From contig JALLLT010000018.1 in NCBI GenBank assembly GCA_025266875.1, positions 496,001 through 560,000 of the forward strand: a DNA stretch of 64,000 bases. The letters run 5' to 3'. The first letter of the stretch is position 1, and each line of letters opens with the position of its first letter. The stretch comes from Fennellomyces sp. T-0311 (Eukaryota; Mucoromycota; Mucoromycetes; Mucorales; Lichtheimiaceae). Positions 34,686-46,993 of this stretch are shown here, piece after piece. Made by a program: the position numbers and the translations under genes. The notes beneath the pieces are model-generated. The model worked only from the letters and a program-made list of their open reading frames with translations, made no database searches and had not been told where the DNA came from.

Positions 34686-36751
34686 ATGGAAGCCCTTACG
34701 GATGGATGGAAAAAATATATATTACCCTATATTCCAAACAATGCTCAACGGCTGATGAGGAAGCACAAGGTTTCAATTTCTGCAAGCATTGTGCTACTTG
34801 CGCTCTATTTGGGCTATGAAAAGCTTACCAAAGCACCTCGAAAGCTGCGCCATCTTCCTCAAGCGAGTTATTGGGGGGGGGGTCATCGCTGCCCAATTGA
34901 GGAAGAAACCCATCGATGACTTTTTTAACGAATACATTCTACCCGCTGCCAAAAAATCGGATCATGGGCTATACACGGTATACTCTCTATTTCATTTTCA
35001 GCAGCGTGACTCCATCGACTAACAATTTGTGAAGCGTTTCGATGGGGATGGATGGGCAGTTCGCATTACTCGACCGGAAGCTGCGAAAAAGTTCTTGCTC
35101 AAACCAAGTAAGTCGAAGCAGATGAAGAGTATCTGTTATCTTTGAAAAATGCTAATATTACGTAGATATTTTTGTAAAGGCAAACCGCGAAGAGGAGACC
35201 AAAGATACCTTGGGTCAACGATTAAATATCGGACCCAACATTGCGTTTCTTAACGGGGACGCCTGGAGACACCAGCGCATGGTATAGATCATTTTTTTAT
35301 TCATATGTAACCGAAAATGAGAATTTAATCCTTGTATGTAGATTGCCAATCCTGCCTTTTACCGGTCCATGCCTGTCGATCTTTTCGGAACTCTCACCGT
35401 CAAGATGTTTGAGTATATGGATTCACATGAAGGATCAGTTGACTTCCGGGACATGATGGAGCGTTTTACCCTTGATGCTATCGGAAAGGCAGGCTTTGGT
35501 ACATATTTTTAGAAATATAGGTGCAAACAGGAGGCTAATACTAATGTATAACTTTATCCATAGGTTTTGACTTCCATTCATTGGAAGACAAAAACAGTGA
35601 ATGGGTGCTGATTTATAATGACATAATTACGGCAATCCAAAATCCCGTATTTCTTTTATTTCCTTTACTCGATACGAAGTTTCGATTCTTGTTTCCGGGA
35701 CGGCAATCGAAGCATGAGCGGCTTACAAAATTTTTATCCATGATCAGTGGGGTCATCCAGAGCAAGCGTGAAGTTCTGAAAGAAAGCAAAAAGCTGAGAA
35801 TTAAGGATACAGAAAAAGATTTGCTGACTCTTTTGCTCGAAGCTGGAAAAGAAGGAGGACGATCTTTAACGGACGAGGAGCTCTTGGTACATAGCCCCTT
35901 ATCAGCAACATAAACGCCTGCTCACATGTACTGGACTGCTCTTAGAGCAACATATGTGTTTTCTTCTTGGCAGGTCACGATACGACAGCAAACGCGCTTT
36001 CATTTGCAGCTTATTATCTTGCCGTCAAACCGGTAAATACATCCAAGTACACTTCGCCGGTAATAAGTCAATATTAATATCGAAAGTATAGGAAATACAA
36101 AAGAAAGCAAGGGAGGAAGTAATCCGTGTCTTGGGGGATGATCCAAAAGATATATTGCCTACAGCGGAGGAACTCAAAAAAATGTCGTACATCAATATGA
36201 TTATCAAAGAGGTACGTACCATGTATCTGTACTTTGCGTGATACCAGCACATTTACTTACAATTAGAGCAGGTGTTACGCATGAAGGGTCCTGCTTCAAC
36301 TCTTGTTCCACGTGTAGCAGTTGAAGACACAGACTTGGCGGGTGTGTTTGTTCCCAAAGGAACACGAGTCAACCTTGACGTATATGCCCTTCATCACAAC
36401 CCAGCAGTATGGAAGGAACCCGAAGTGTTCGACCCTGAGAGATTCGCCCCAGGAGGAGAAGCTGAACGCGCTGGATTAGCTTGGCTCCCGTTCGGTAATG
36501 GATCACGTCAATGCCTTGGTATGAATTTTAGCTTGGCAGAACAACGGGTACTACTGTCGATGTTGTGTAAGTGGATATACTTATTTCTGATTATGCCATT
36601 CGTGATGATTAATGATTAAAACTGGATATTAGTGAGAAAGTATGAGTTTTCGCTTCCAGAAAATTCTATCCACAAAGACAAGGTTGTCGTAGAGCATTAC
36701 AGTCTCGTCACACCAAAGGACCTGTGCATTGACTTTAAGAGGAGATACTAG
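34686..36751 (+). pseudogene. cytochrome P450, copy 2, single-base frameshift in a G10 run
   Basis: All nine exons are present (34686-34977, 35035-35107, 35166-35281, 35342-35498, 35564-35886, 35946-36032, 36092-36211, 36272-36566, 36633-36751). Exons 2-9 have exactly the sizes of copies 1 and 4. Exon 1 carries one base too many at the G10 homopolymer (34873-34882), where the other copies encode SY(W/L). The frame before it ends QASYWGG, and the frame after it resumes VIAAQLRKKPIDDFF. Motifs AGHDTT, EVLR, FDPERFAPGG and FGNGSRQCLGM are intact and no other stop occurs. Either the run is a sequencing error and the gene is functional, or it is a very young pseudogene. Confidence 0.85.
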
Positions 36752-37990
36752 GTTGCTGCTGCATACAATTGAGTAAACTTCTTATATACACATAGTGCGT
36801 ATATATGTAACAGCTTGTGTTTCACCTTGTGTCCCGGCGGAAAAAGTCAACTGTGGTTAATAAATTTCTTTGCTCAAATCGAGAAAGAGGAAACGATGAC
36901 CAATAATTAACAAAAAAACTGGTAGCATAATGTTATGTGGCTCTTCTACAAAAGCAAATGGCGGAAATGAGACGACAAACATCATGAACTAACAATTCGT
37001 TATTGGACAAAACATTTTGTTCCTTAATGGTGACGCTTGAAAACGTCAACGTATATGGGCTTCATTTTCATGATTGCCTGCGAATGTCCACAAAGATAAC
37101 TTTAGATGCATAGATCGGAAACCCGCCTTTCACGGATCCATGTCTGTCGATCTTTTGGAAACCTCGCGGTGAAGCTATTTCATAACATACCCTCACGAAG
37201 GTCCAATTGATTTCGGTATATGATGGAGCGTCTTACCCTTGATGCCATCTGAAAGGTTGGCTTCAGTAAATGATATGAAGTGATCAGGCTCAAACTGGGA
37301 ACTAATATTAACACAATCAATCGTCCGCAGGATCCGATTTTCATGCATTGGAAAACAAAAACAATGAATGGGTTCTGGTTTATGACGGCATAATTACAGC
37401 TATTCAAAACCTTTAATTTCCCATACTCGATACAAAACTACGATTTTTATTTTCAGAGCGGTAGGCTAAACATGAGCAACTCACAAAGCTCTTATCCATG
37501 ATTAGCGGTATTATCCAAAGCAAGCGTGCCGATCTAAAAAAAAAAGCAAAGAGCTGGATAGTCAAGGATACAGAAAAGACCTGCTGAATCTTTTGTTCGA
37601 AGCTATGAGCGAAGGTAGGAAACCTTTAACGGACGAGGAGCTCCTGGTACCTTTTCCTTTTTGTCCGATAAAAAAACATACTTGTATACATATGCTGGTT
37701 GAAAGTAAAATAACATTTGTAACTTTTTCTTTGCCAGCCATGATACCACCGCAAATTCACTTGTTTGCAGTATATTACCTTGCCGTCAATCCAGTAAGTG
37801 CGTCTGAATAGAGACTTTGCCAGCCTGCAATGGATTTTAATATCAAATGTTTACATAGCACCTCAGGAAAAAAAAATTCAGAAAACGTTCAGACATTCGT
37901 AAAATATTCAGTGGCAAATTCAGTCGTTCAAAGAATATTCAGACGTTCAAAAAATATTCGCAAAATATTCAGAGATAAAAAGACTAAACT

Positions 37991-38299
37991 TTAGCTTCGT
38001 CGTATATATTTCAATTTATAATCTATAGGCAGATCTTCATTTGGTGAACGATTCTTACGCACCCAGTACACGTATTGTCTTGTATCCAATCCTTGTGCAC
38101 GTCCAGCAAAGCCAGCTATGTCGTTTATGTCCACAACAACGTACTTTGATGCTCCAGATTCTGTCATGTACGGATACGGGCCATTGATTTTGTAGTGTGG
38201 TAGAGCTCGAGTTAGGAGCTTTGTAAAGTAAACAGTTACTAAGAGAATGTCGTTTATTCCGCAATCAAGGCACATGCAATGTAATCGACCAGCAAACAT
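37991..38299 (-). CDS. minus-strand ORF inside the 966-bp transposon, unknown
   Basis: An open frame of 102 codons with a protein-like composition (YKINGPYPYMTESGASKYVV followed by VDINDIAGFAGRAQ and RQYVYWVRKN). I do not recognise the family. It is divergent from the plus-strand ORF in the same element and could be the C-terminal remnant of a transposon protein. Confidence 0.4.
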   Translation of the reverse strand: MFAGRLHCMCLDCGINDILLVTVYFTKLLTRALPHYKINGPYPYMTESGASKYVVVDINDIAGFAGRAQGLDTRQYVYWVRKNRSPNEDLPIDYKLKYIRRS

Positions 38300-38349
38300 A
38301 TGATGATGCAGTACATGAGCTGAGCGTGGATGCTCGCAACTTCGAAGCT

Positions 38350-38645
38350 ATGCTGTCCAGTGACGATGAGGACGAACCTTTGGTCGGACGCACGAAACCT
38401 CGGAACGAGCATCAAGAATTGGAACCAGTTGCCAACGTCAAGGGCAAGAGCAAGACAGCAACAGGTATGTATTGCAAGTAATTACAAATTAATATCATCT
38501 TTACACTACTGTTTTATAGGAAATTGTACAGAAAAAAAAGCGTGGTCGACCCGCGAAGGCGGTCAAAATGGCGAGGATGGCAACTGCAGAAGAAGTACCA
38601 GCACCAAACAAACGCTCCAAGAAAGCCACTGCTAAACAAAACTGA
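38350..38645 (+). pseudogene. AT-hook-like ORF inside the 966-bp transposon
   Basis: Two putative exons flank an intron at about 38465-38519. The first encodes an acidic stretch (MLSSDDEDEPLVGRTKPRN) and the second, in one frame, an AT-hook core KKKRGRPAKAVK and a basic end (NKRSKKATAKQN) with a stop at 38645. The best splice sites do not join these two frames, so this copy is probably defective. An AT-hook would bind the minor groove of AT-rich DNA. Confidence 0.4.
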
Positions 38646-39474
38646 ATGTGCAATGCGATGAATATGCTTTAATAAAGATGGCAATGCCAATGGTTATGAG
38701 CAAAAGCAATATGTATATAATGGATCCCGTTAGCTATTATTCCTGTATTCAGAAAAAATTCAGAAAGAATTCAAGTCAACGTTCAGGAAAAATTCAATTT
38801 TTTCTGAATTTTATTTTTGAGGTGTAGGACATACAATAGTAGGTAAAGGAGGAATTGATATGTTTAGGGAAATGATCCAAAAGATATTGCCAGCAGCAGA
38901 GAAGCTCAGAGAAACGCCGTAATCAACAGAGTTATCAAGGAGGTACGATTCGTCTGTACTGGAAATATACCGTTAGCAGTCTTATAGTCAAATCAAGTGC
39001 TACAAATAAAGGTTCCTGCTTCAACTCTTGTTGCTCGAGTAGCGATTGAGGATACTGATATAGCTGATGTATTTATACCCAAAGGAGTGCGATTGAATCT
39101 GGGCATTTATTGATTCCATCATAATCCAGCAGTATGGATGGATCGCGAAGTGTTCGACCCTAGAAGATTCGCTCCACGATGAGAAACTGAGTGCTCTGTA
39201 TTAGCATGGCTACAGTTCGGTAATGGATCATGTCACTGCTTCGGTATAAATTTTAACTTGCTGAACAAAGGGCGCTGCTGTCAATGTTATGTAAGAGGAT
39301 AAACGTCTCCTAGATTATCTGCGTTATGAAGGTTTATCGTCTAACCTGGATATTAGTGAGAAACATGAGTTTTCGCCACGGGAGAATTCTATCCACAGGA
39401 GCAAAGCCGTTATAAAGCAGTACGTGCTTCTTACCCCAAAGATCTTGTATACTGATTTCAAGAAGCGATACTAG

Positions 39475-42400
39475 GAAATACATAGAAGTCCTTAAATGGT
39501 CAAAAGGACCTCTGAAGGAAAAACGGCCTATAAATGGCGCAATTCACGGCATATATACTTTTTTTTGTAATAGCACGTGAGTACAGTGGTATTCCATAAT
39601 GTTAGTAAAAGCGATGTATACAATATTTTCCCAACAATTTTTTTCCCTGAGTTTATTTTCATGAATTAGTGGGTATTGTGATTTAATGTTGCCCTTTGGG
39701 TTTTGACGATCGATCGATCTCCTCGAACCTCTGGTAGTTGGAGGTCTTTGATTTAGACTTCAAGCGTAAAAGGAATGTTGTGCTTAGGAACTTCCATGAG
39801 CACGGTATATATAACCAGACAACCAACAAGAATACAAGTAATATGATAGTGTGGAAAAAACTCTTTTATACGCACTATATATATCTTGGTTTATACATAC
39901 AAATCAAAAGTGACAGAAGATAAGCACGTAATGTGGCGTCTACTCCACAGCAATTTTTGCATCAATTTAAAGCTTTTATAGATACTCACACCAGCTATAT
40001 TAAGAGCGATTTTGTCAGACCTATAGGGTGCTGTGGAAGATTCATATAAGTCGCCATTTGAATACCTTCATTATTATTCCATTCTAATCTTAGTTAACCC
40101 CTGGATGTGATTAACAGCATATACATACTAGGAGAATTGAGAGGTTTTACTTATCTGGTTGTGAGCATATCCGCAGGTTAACGTATGCGAATTCTTTTGG
40201 GCCCATGGTAACCATTGCTATGGTATAGCGGCGTGATCACACTTCAGATGATTATGGGATGCCGAGTAAAATTTTTGTGGGCTCATACTAAATTATTAGT
40301 TGGTTATGGAAGTAGGCACACATAACTTTAAAACCGATTCATAATCAAGATGAAAGTGCCATAAATGGTAGGTGTATAGGCTAATCAGCAAAGCAAGATT
40401 TTGTAGGCGGCCAACAGAGCTCCACCTGTCAAATCATTTACTCACAAACAACCATTCGAATAGTTGCTGCATCATTTCGTATAGAAACAGCACAGGAAAA
40501 TATGATCCAGTATCATCATTGTAAATTAGAGGTTTACTATGCATTCTAGAGTCATGCATGGTTCGACAGAAAATATTGAAGAAAATGTTATCCGATAGGC
40601 ATCCACGTAATCCTATGCGGTCGCGATGGTATGTAGCATTGCCAAAAAAGACGATAATGTAGTCCAGAACATTCAGTGAATATCACTGTGAAAAGAAGAC
40701 TGAATGTATTGTGCGCAGTGTGGTAAGAGAGAATAGATCGAGAAAAACAGTAAGTTCTGTGAGAATCAAATATGTCTTTATTATGTTAACGGTTCTCTCT
40801 ATTTATATTGCTCGAGATAAAACCCATAATCAAATAGCCGTGGTCGGGAGGATGCCATATCGTATAGCCGACACGGCAATGTTTCTAGACTTCTTGGAAG
40901 ATCTAGTCAAGCCGGAAGGCTGTCAATGTATTATTCAGGTACCGTCATACGTTTACCCGGTAGTGCCGACTAGCTAGCACCTTGGATATCACACGCAGGT
41001 ATTATAATATAGATTAAACGTATTTTTCTGACTAAAATGATTCACATAATGGCTATGAATATTCTTTCACTATTTAATCCATCGATAAATTTGCGTTCTC
41101 CACATCTGTCTCTGGTATGTACTGATCCAACTATATTCTCGTTTATACGTTTTCACGTTACTGACCTTTATACATGCATACCAGCGGCAGCCCCCCTCAA
41201 TATTACACATCAGATCAAGCGATAAGCAGAAAAATTTTTAGCAGACATAAATAAATGGGAAAAATGGTCTTCCCGTTTATATAATAACAACCGCTGTTGC
41301 GTGAAGTGACCCGATGATGCCTTACACTTTGTCTTTAATCTGAAGAGTTGCAAATGTGACCTGAGTACCGCGGCCTTAATGCGGATTCATGGTGCCACTT
41401 TTGGTCACACGTCTCTTTCCACTTGTTACTTTTTTACTACGCTGTAACAAATTTCTTTTGCCATTTTGTCACTCTGATTGTGTCACCACATTCCATATCC
41501 AACAAGCACGTGCTCGCTGTGTCAGCTATCTATTCTATTGCCTGGTGCATTCTTCACGTCTCAATCTACTTCCTTACACAGATCCCCACGGTGAACACCT
41601 TCTACTCTAATATACTTGTGCGTTTCGCTCATCTTCATCTTATGCTCGTGTCATTTGGGACACCTTTTCATATCTGCAACGTGCCTCCGACATGGCTTGC
41701 TATAATCGTAGTCGGATTTCCAGAACCCAGATGAAAGGGGCTTATAAGTACTCCCGAAATATCAAATGAAAAAAAGCAGATAACTTGACCTCGATTATCT
41801 TGATCATACCTTGTCAGAAGCCAAAGTCAGAGACTTACATCTGTATTTAGTTAGCTCACCCTTTCTATTTCTATTACTAGAACCGAAATCGTGGATCCTG
41901 ATTCACGCAGAATTTCATTTTTATACGAAATTTCCTTTTTTACAACAGCGTACTCATTTTATTGCGTAGGTCTGGATCACATATCTCGCAGAGCACTTTT
42001 TGTACGCCATTCTTCTTTAATGACATCATCCATACCATAAAAGGTAGAGTTTATTCTCCCGAGCTGTATTGCACAAAACCTGAGTGAACACATACCGGCT
42101 GCGTTACTATAGGGTAGTACTTGCTGGAATCAATCCATTTGTCTAACGTTACATTTGTTTTGTTTTTAGAAGGGCATACTTGTGTATCGTATTATTTTAT
42201 GGAGTTTGCAAACAAGTATGAAAAAATCCTGATGACTTAAAAACGTCAACCTGTTTCCCAGGTCATTAGACTCTATGTACCTATTTTGGAGCCCGTGCAA
42301 CCAGATCAGATCAAGAATATAAAGAGGCGGCGCATATGCTGTACAAACTCATATTCATAAAATCAGTATGTTGTTATGCTTTCAAAGAATTGATTGACAG

Positions 42401-43110
42401 TACCAAGTTTTTCCTCCTGGTGAATGTGGACTACAAGATTACTTCTTGCTCGTTGATATACTAATAATCATTGTTGGTGCCAATAATACGCACAGTGGTG
42501 AGTTGATGTACCAATTCGTTCTGTCCTGATTATAGTCTATTATACATACAACAAAAAGACAATTACTACAATACAGATATAACGAATTAAGTGGTGTAGG
42601 CTGCCGATGATGCCCTGGCGGGACACATAGCGACGTTACCATTATCGGTGAGTTTGAAAGATCTTAAATTGGCTAGGCCATAAGCGGCTCAATATAGTCA
42701 CCGAGAACTTTTTATATCGGTCATATGTATATCCGCTGTGATTTAATGAGTGTAGCCACTCACAGTGTGGACTTCTGTTGTAGTATTTGGATCCAAGTGG
42801 GACCATTGGAAAAAACAACTATTCGGCAAATTTATGTATATCCATTATATTAACCATTACGATACTGTAAAATCAATATTTTCTAGAGTAAAAAAAAAGT
42901 TGAGAATGACAAGGAGTATACATGCTATTCTAGGTGGCTGGATTGGCTAACACACGAAATTATTACTTTATGCATCCTATGATACCGGAATAGAAACGAT
43001 ATATGATAGCGGACTGTTCGCTGGTACAAATCATGGTAGAAATTCTCCTTAAACTTATATAAATAGCGTAAATTGGAGTGCTCTAGATCTGTTTTCCTAC
43101 AAGCAAAACT
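39475..43110. other. gene-poor interval of 3.6 kb within the P450 cluster
   Basis: No gene or recognisable repeat was found. Only short frames occur. The right end contains the TATA box of P450 copy 4. Confidence 0.45.
43058..43065 (+). promoter_or_regulatory. TATA box of P450 copy 4
   Basis: TATAAATA lies 53 bp before the ATG, the same octamer and spacing as at copies 1 and 2. Confidence 0.75.
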
Positions 43111-45167
43111 ATGAACGTACTCGTTGACAATTGGAATAACCACGTACTACCACATATACCTGACAATGCTCGACGCTTCGCCGAGAAAAACAAGGTGTCA
43201 ATCTCTGCAAGCATTGTGCTACTTGGTATCTACTACCTGGCTTACGAGAAAATAGCCAAGCCGCCTCGAAACCTGCGTCATCTTCCCCAAGTTAGCTTCT
43301 TGAGCTATATCAAGGCGATCATAGCAAAGAAGCCTCACGATGTCATTGCCTCGGAAATAACGTTACCTGTCGCTCAACAATCCGAACAAGGATTATATAC
43401 GGTATCTAATCGCAGTGCATAAGTATCATTAACAAAGACTAACTTCTCATCTATAGGTTTTTGATAAAACCGGCTGGGCAGTTCATATCGCTCGACCGGA
43501 AGCTGCGAAAAAGTTTTTGAACAAAACAAGTATGAACTATACACATACTACTTGTTAATAATATACTCATGATAAGTTTCAGATATTTTCGTTAAAGTCA
43601 ACCGGGCAGCTGAACTGCAAGGTACATTGATGCACCGATTCTTACTTGGACCAAACGTTGTCTTCCTTAACGGTAAAGCTTGGAAACATCAACGCATGGT
43701 ATGTATACTTTTTTTGATCAAATACAGGATAATAACATGGAATTAATAGATTGCTAATCCTGCTTTCCATCGATCCATGCCTATTGATCTTTTTGGTAGC
43801 CTGGCAGTCAAGCTTTTCAAGGTCATGGATTCCCTGGAAGGTCCGATTGATTTCCACGATATGATGGAACGTTGGACGCTTGACGCCATTGGAAAAGCTG
43901 GTTTTGGTAAATTTCAACGGATATAAAAAAAAGCACAGAGGATCTACGATACTGATGACTTTTTTTTTTACCGTACGTACTAGACTTTGACTTTTGCGCA
44001 ATTGATGACCGCGACAGTGAATGGGTGTTGTTGTACAAAAGTATCGGTACAGCCGTTTTGAACCCGCTTTTTGTTCTTTTTCCCATGCTTGATACGACAT
44101 TGCGCTTTTTGATACCAAGCCGGGAGAAGAAACATCAGGAACTTACAAAGTTCTTGGGTATGCTTGACGGTGTAATCAAGCAGAAACGTCGAACTCTAAG
44201 TGAGAACAAGACATCTGATATCTTGGAACGCGAAAAGGACTTGCTCACCCTTTTGATCGAGGCTGGTGGTGAAGGCGGCAAGGCTTTGACAGATGAAGAA
44301 TTAAAAGTATGTAAAGCATTTAATCTGATGACACTGAACTGGTATACTTATCTTTTAAAATAGAGCAACCTTTGTGTTTTCTTCACTGCTGGACATGATA
44401 CAACTGCAAACGCGCTTTCTTTCGCTGCCTACCATCTTGCTGTAAACCCGGTACTATATTATCGTCAAATAATTATAATTAGATACTAATATTTAGCTTT
44501 ACAGGATGTCCAACAAAAGGCAAGAGAAGAAGCAATTCGTGTCTTGGGAGATGAACCAAAGGATATCTTGCCCACACAAGAACAATTTCAACAAATGCCA
44601 TATATCAACCAAATTATTAAAGAGGTAGAATGGTTGTTCAATTATGCTGGAAATCATACTGACTTTATTTTTTTAAAAATAATAATATGTAACAGGTGCT
44701 GCGCTTCAACGGTCCAGCTGCAAGCCTAGTCGTTCGACAAACTGAAGAAGATACTGACTTGGCTGGTGTATTTATTCCAAAAGGCGCTCGTGTCAACCTC
44801 AACATTTACGGCCTCCACCATAATCCCACCGTATGGAAAGATCCAGAAGTGTTCAATCCAGACCGATTCGCTCCTGGAGGACTTGCTGATCGTGCCGGAT
44901 TATCATGGTTACCCTTCAGCAGCGGTGGACGTCAATGTATTGGCATGAACTTTAGTTTGGCCGAACAACGTGTTTTGCTCCCCATGTTATGTAAGTTCTC
45001 TGAATTTTGTTGTCGTACGTAAACAATGATATTTACAAAATCAACTAGTGAGAAAATACGAATTCTCCCTCCCAAAGGATACTGTTCATAAGGATAAGCT
45101 GGTGATGAACAATTCCGATGTCCTTTCACCCCAGAAACTATTCATTGACTTTAAGAAGCGATACTAG
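43111..45167 (+). CDS. cytochrome P450, copy 4 of the tandem family (intact)
   Basis: Nine exons (43111-43401, 43457-43529, 43583-43698, 43750-43906, 43984-44306, 44364-44450, 44505-44624, 44696-44990, 45049-45167) total 1581 nt, 526 residues. Exons 2-9 match copy 1 in size base for base. The anchor helix is VSISASIVLLGIYYLAY, the I-helix AGHDTT, the ExxR spans exons 7/8 (EVLR), PERF-like FNPDRFAPGG, and haem loop FSSGGRQCIGM. The start (MNVLVDNWNNHVLPHIPDNA) aligns with copy 1, MSILIDNWNHHVLPNIPDSV. It is the sister of copy 1 by the shared N-terminus. The substrate is unknown. Confidence 0.95.
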
Positions 45168-46267
45168 ACCATTTTTATATCCTCTAAGGTCTACATAGTC
45201 ATTGTCTTTTTCTGCATGCCTATTAAACGGCAGATTGTATACATATCCTGTTATTTTTAGGAATTGATGCATTTATTGTTTATCTGTACAGAAAGCCCAT
45301 GTCTATTCGTGGAATGTATAAATACCAGTATAATGTTTACCATAGAGTCGTGATTAACGCACGCGTATTATGCATCGTAATTACTATGGAGATACAAAGA
45401 GACCGTCATCCACCTGACGACTCAATTACTTGTTCAATTGCATCATTTAATGGTCCCACGGAACAGTTGTTTCACGAGGTGGCGTTTTCTTGGTGCGACT
45501 TTCGTTTCTCCTAAATTATGGGTAAGGCTACATAATTACAAAATACATCATCTGCACAAGCGCAGAAAACCAATTCGTTGTCTTTATTGTCATGACGAAT
45601 GATTGTACAAAAATAGGTTTTTTTTTTGCTCTTGTCAATTCCGTGAACCAATCAATTTCCAATTCCTTTTATTTCTCGATAAGCAATCCGACAAAAGGGA
45701 TGAATATGTGGTACGGATTGGGCGCAGTTCTCTTTTTTTCTGCAGTAGACCCGATCCTCCGCGGCTATAATATGAAAATTTTAAAGTTTCGGGTGCACAC
45801 TGACTCTTGCATCTTGTATGTACACAATGCGGTTTCCTTTTCGAATATTCTTCCAAAGGGGGTATGGTATGATGGAACAATAAGAAGGAGCAAAATAAAA
45901 ATGAAACTTGCTTTGCAGTAATGCAGATATTTTTCAGATCAAGTATGACGAAAAGGTAACAATGAATTTTTTTAATATCTTTTCATTTCGTCATGCATCG
46001 GGAAAACATACTACGCAAAGAAAACAAAAGCGGACGTTTAGCGAAAAAAAAACGCATTACTTTTTAACAAGTTGTTTATTGTTTACACACACTCATGTAA
46101 TAAAAAAAAAAGCGTGATGAAAAAGCAAAAGGGAGTGTTCAAGGAATTATTAGATGTTGTAATGATTTGCTTTAAAAAAACGTTCTTATATTTACAAGCC
46201 TTGATAACGGGAGAAAACGAGGATATGCCTCCAAGGAAGGGGGAAAATACAAGATATTGGGGTATTC
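45168..46267. other. intergenic, no gene recognised
   Basis: AT-rich, with poly-A runs near 46040-46110. No supported coding exon. Confidence 0.5.
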
Positions 46268-46993
46268 TTAAAAGATGAAGCCTGTCAACTTCTTTAGCGA
46301 TCGAGCAAACCTGCTGCTTGTGTTTTTAGTGGTATTGGGAAGATGCTTTGGCGATGCGTCTGGCGCTGGATGATGAGATGAATGTTGGCTTTCCTTAGAT
46401 GATATAGACGAGGAAGAGGACGTTGAAATGATAGAGCTGATGAGTTTCTGCTTGATCCGTCGAGCCGACGGTGTTCGTTTACGTCGACGATAGTTTGGTT
46501 CCATCAGATCATCCTCCGCAAGCTCCATAGCCAATTGCGATTCATCCCACCAAATATTGTTATTGGGTTGCTCAACATCTACTGGTGCGGTGGTCTGCTG
46601 TTGCTCTTCCGCCGAGGAAATGACGACGACCCGCTCGTTAAAGGAAACCCGACGACATGCCATTGTTTCGGGGTTTTGTCTACGTTCCACCCAAGATGCT
46701 GGTCGGAGCGGCTGAGCGGCGTGTCGAAGCACAGGTGAATGTTGTTGGCGCATGAGCGCGCCGGCAGATGCCGAGCGTTGGGGTAATAGTACATTGTACT
46801 CTGGCGCAGCTGAAGACGACGAATTGGCTCGTTTCAATGAGGCGCGCAATGATACTGATACGGGAGACAGCGGCACTGAACTGCTCAGCACCGATGATGA
46901 GCTCGATACGGATGACGATAGGGACGGCAAGGCTTGATGGCGCGTATAGTGTGTGGAAGACAGTCCAGCTGTAGTCGCATCGTCGTTCATCAT
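46268..46993 (-). CDS. Ser-rich protein of unknown function with a possible PP1-docking motif
   Basis: A single exon of 241 codons from the first Met of MMNDDATTAG. The family is not recognised. The N-terminal half is Ser-rich. The centre has CRRVSFNERVVVI, where RVSF fits the RVxF motif that docks protein phosphatase 1. Next come WWDESQLAMELAEDDLMEPN and a basic run NYRRRKRTPSARRIKQK. The C-terminus is again Ser-rich and basic. The ORF extends further upstream but there translates to Phe/Tyr-rich low complexity, so the upstream part is likely untranslated leader. Confidence 0.65.
   Translation of the reverse strand: MMNDDATTAGLSSTHYTRHQALPSLSSSVSSSSSVLSSSVPLSPVSVSLRASLKRANSSSSAAPEYNVLLPQRSASAGALMRQQHSPVLRHAAQPLRPASWVERRQNPETMACRRVSFNERVVVISSAEEQQQTTAPVDVEQPNNNIWWDESQLAMELAEDDLMEPNYRRRKRTPSARRIKQKLISSIISTSSSSSISSKESQHSSHHPAPDASPKHLPNTTKNTSSRFARSLKKLTGFIF

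Larger units (their letters stand above)
37859..38824. mobile_element. 966-bp DNA transposon with CACCTCA termini and subterminal TTCAG repeats
   Basis: The left end starts CACCTCAGGAAAA and the right end is ...TGAGGTG, forming short terminal inverted repeats. Both ends carry arrays of (A)TTCAG/GTTCAG words (about 10 within 37870-37975; several in 38755-38808). The flanking TAG is duplicated (37856-37858 and 38825-38827). Removing the element and one TAG restores a P450 intron/exon border. The CAC start and 3-bp duplication suggest a CACTA/EnSpm-like or PIF-like element, but no transposase domain was recognised; it is probably non-autonomous. Confidence 0.85.
36946..39474 (+). pseudogene. cytochrome P450, copy 3, 5'-truncated and split by a transposon
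   Basis: Exons 3-9 of the same family can be followed but exons 1-2 are missing. Exon 3 remnant starts near 36946, exon 4 near 37114, exon 5 near 37331, exon 6 near 37737 (ACCACCGCAAATTCACTTG region), exon 7 at 38825-38943, exon 8 from 39011, exon 9 from 39358. Numerous stops and indels interrupt it. The haem loop reads GSCHCFG-like. A 966-bp element (37859-38824) sits exactly at the exon 7 acceptor. The last codons (DFKKRY) are conserved. Decay is much more advanced than in copy 2. Confidence 0.9.
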
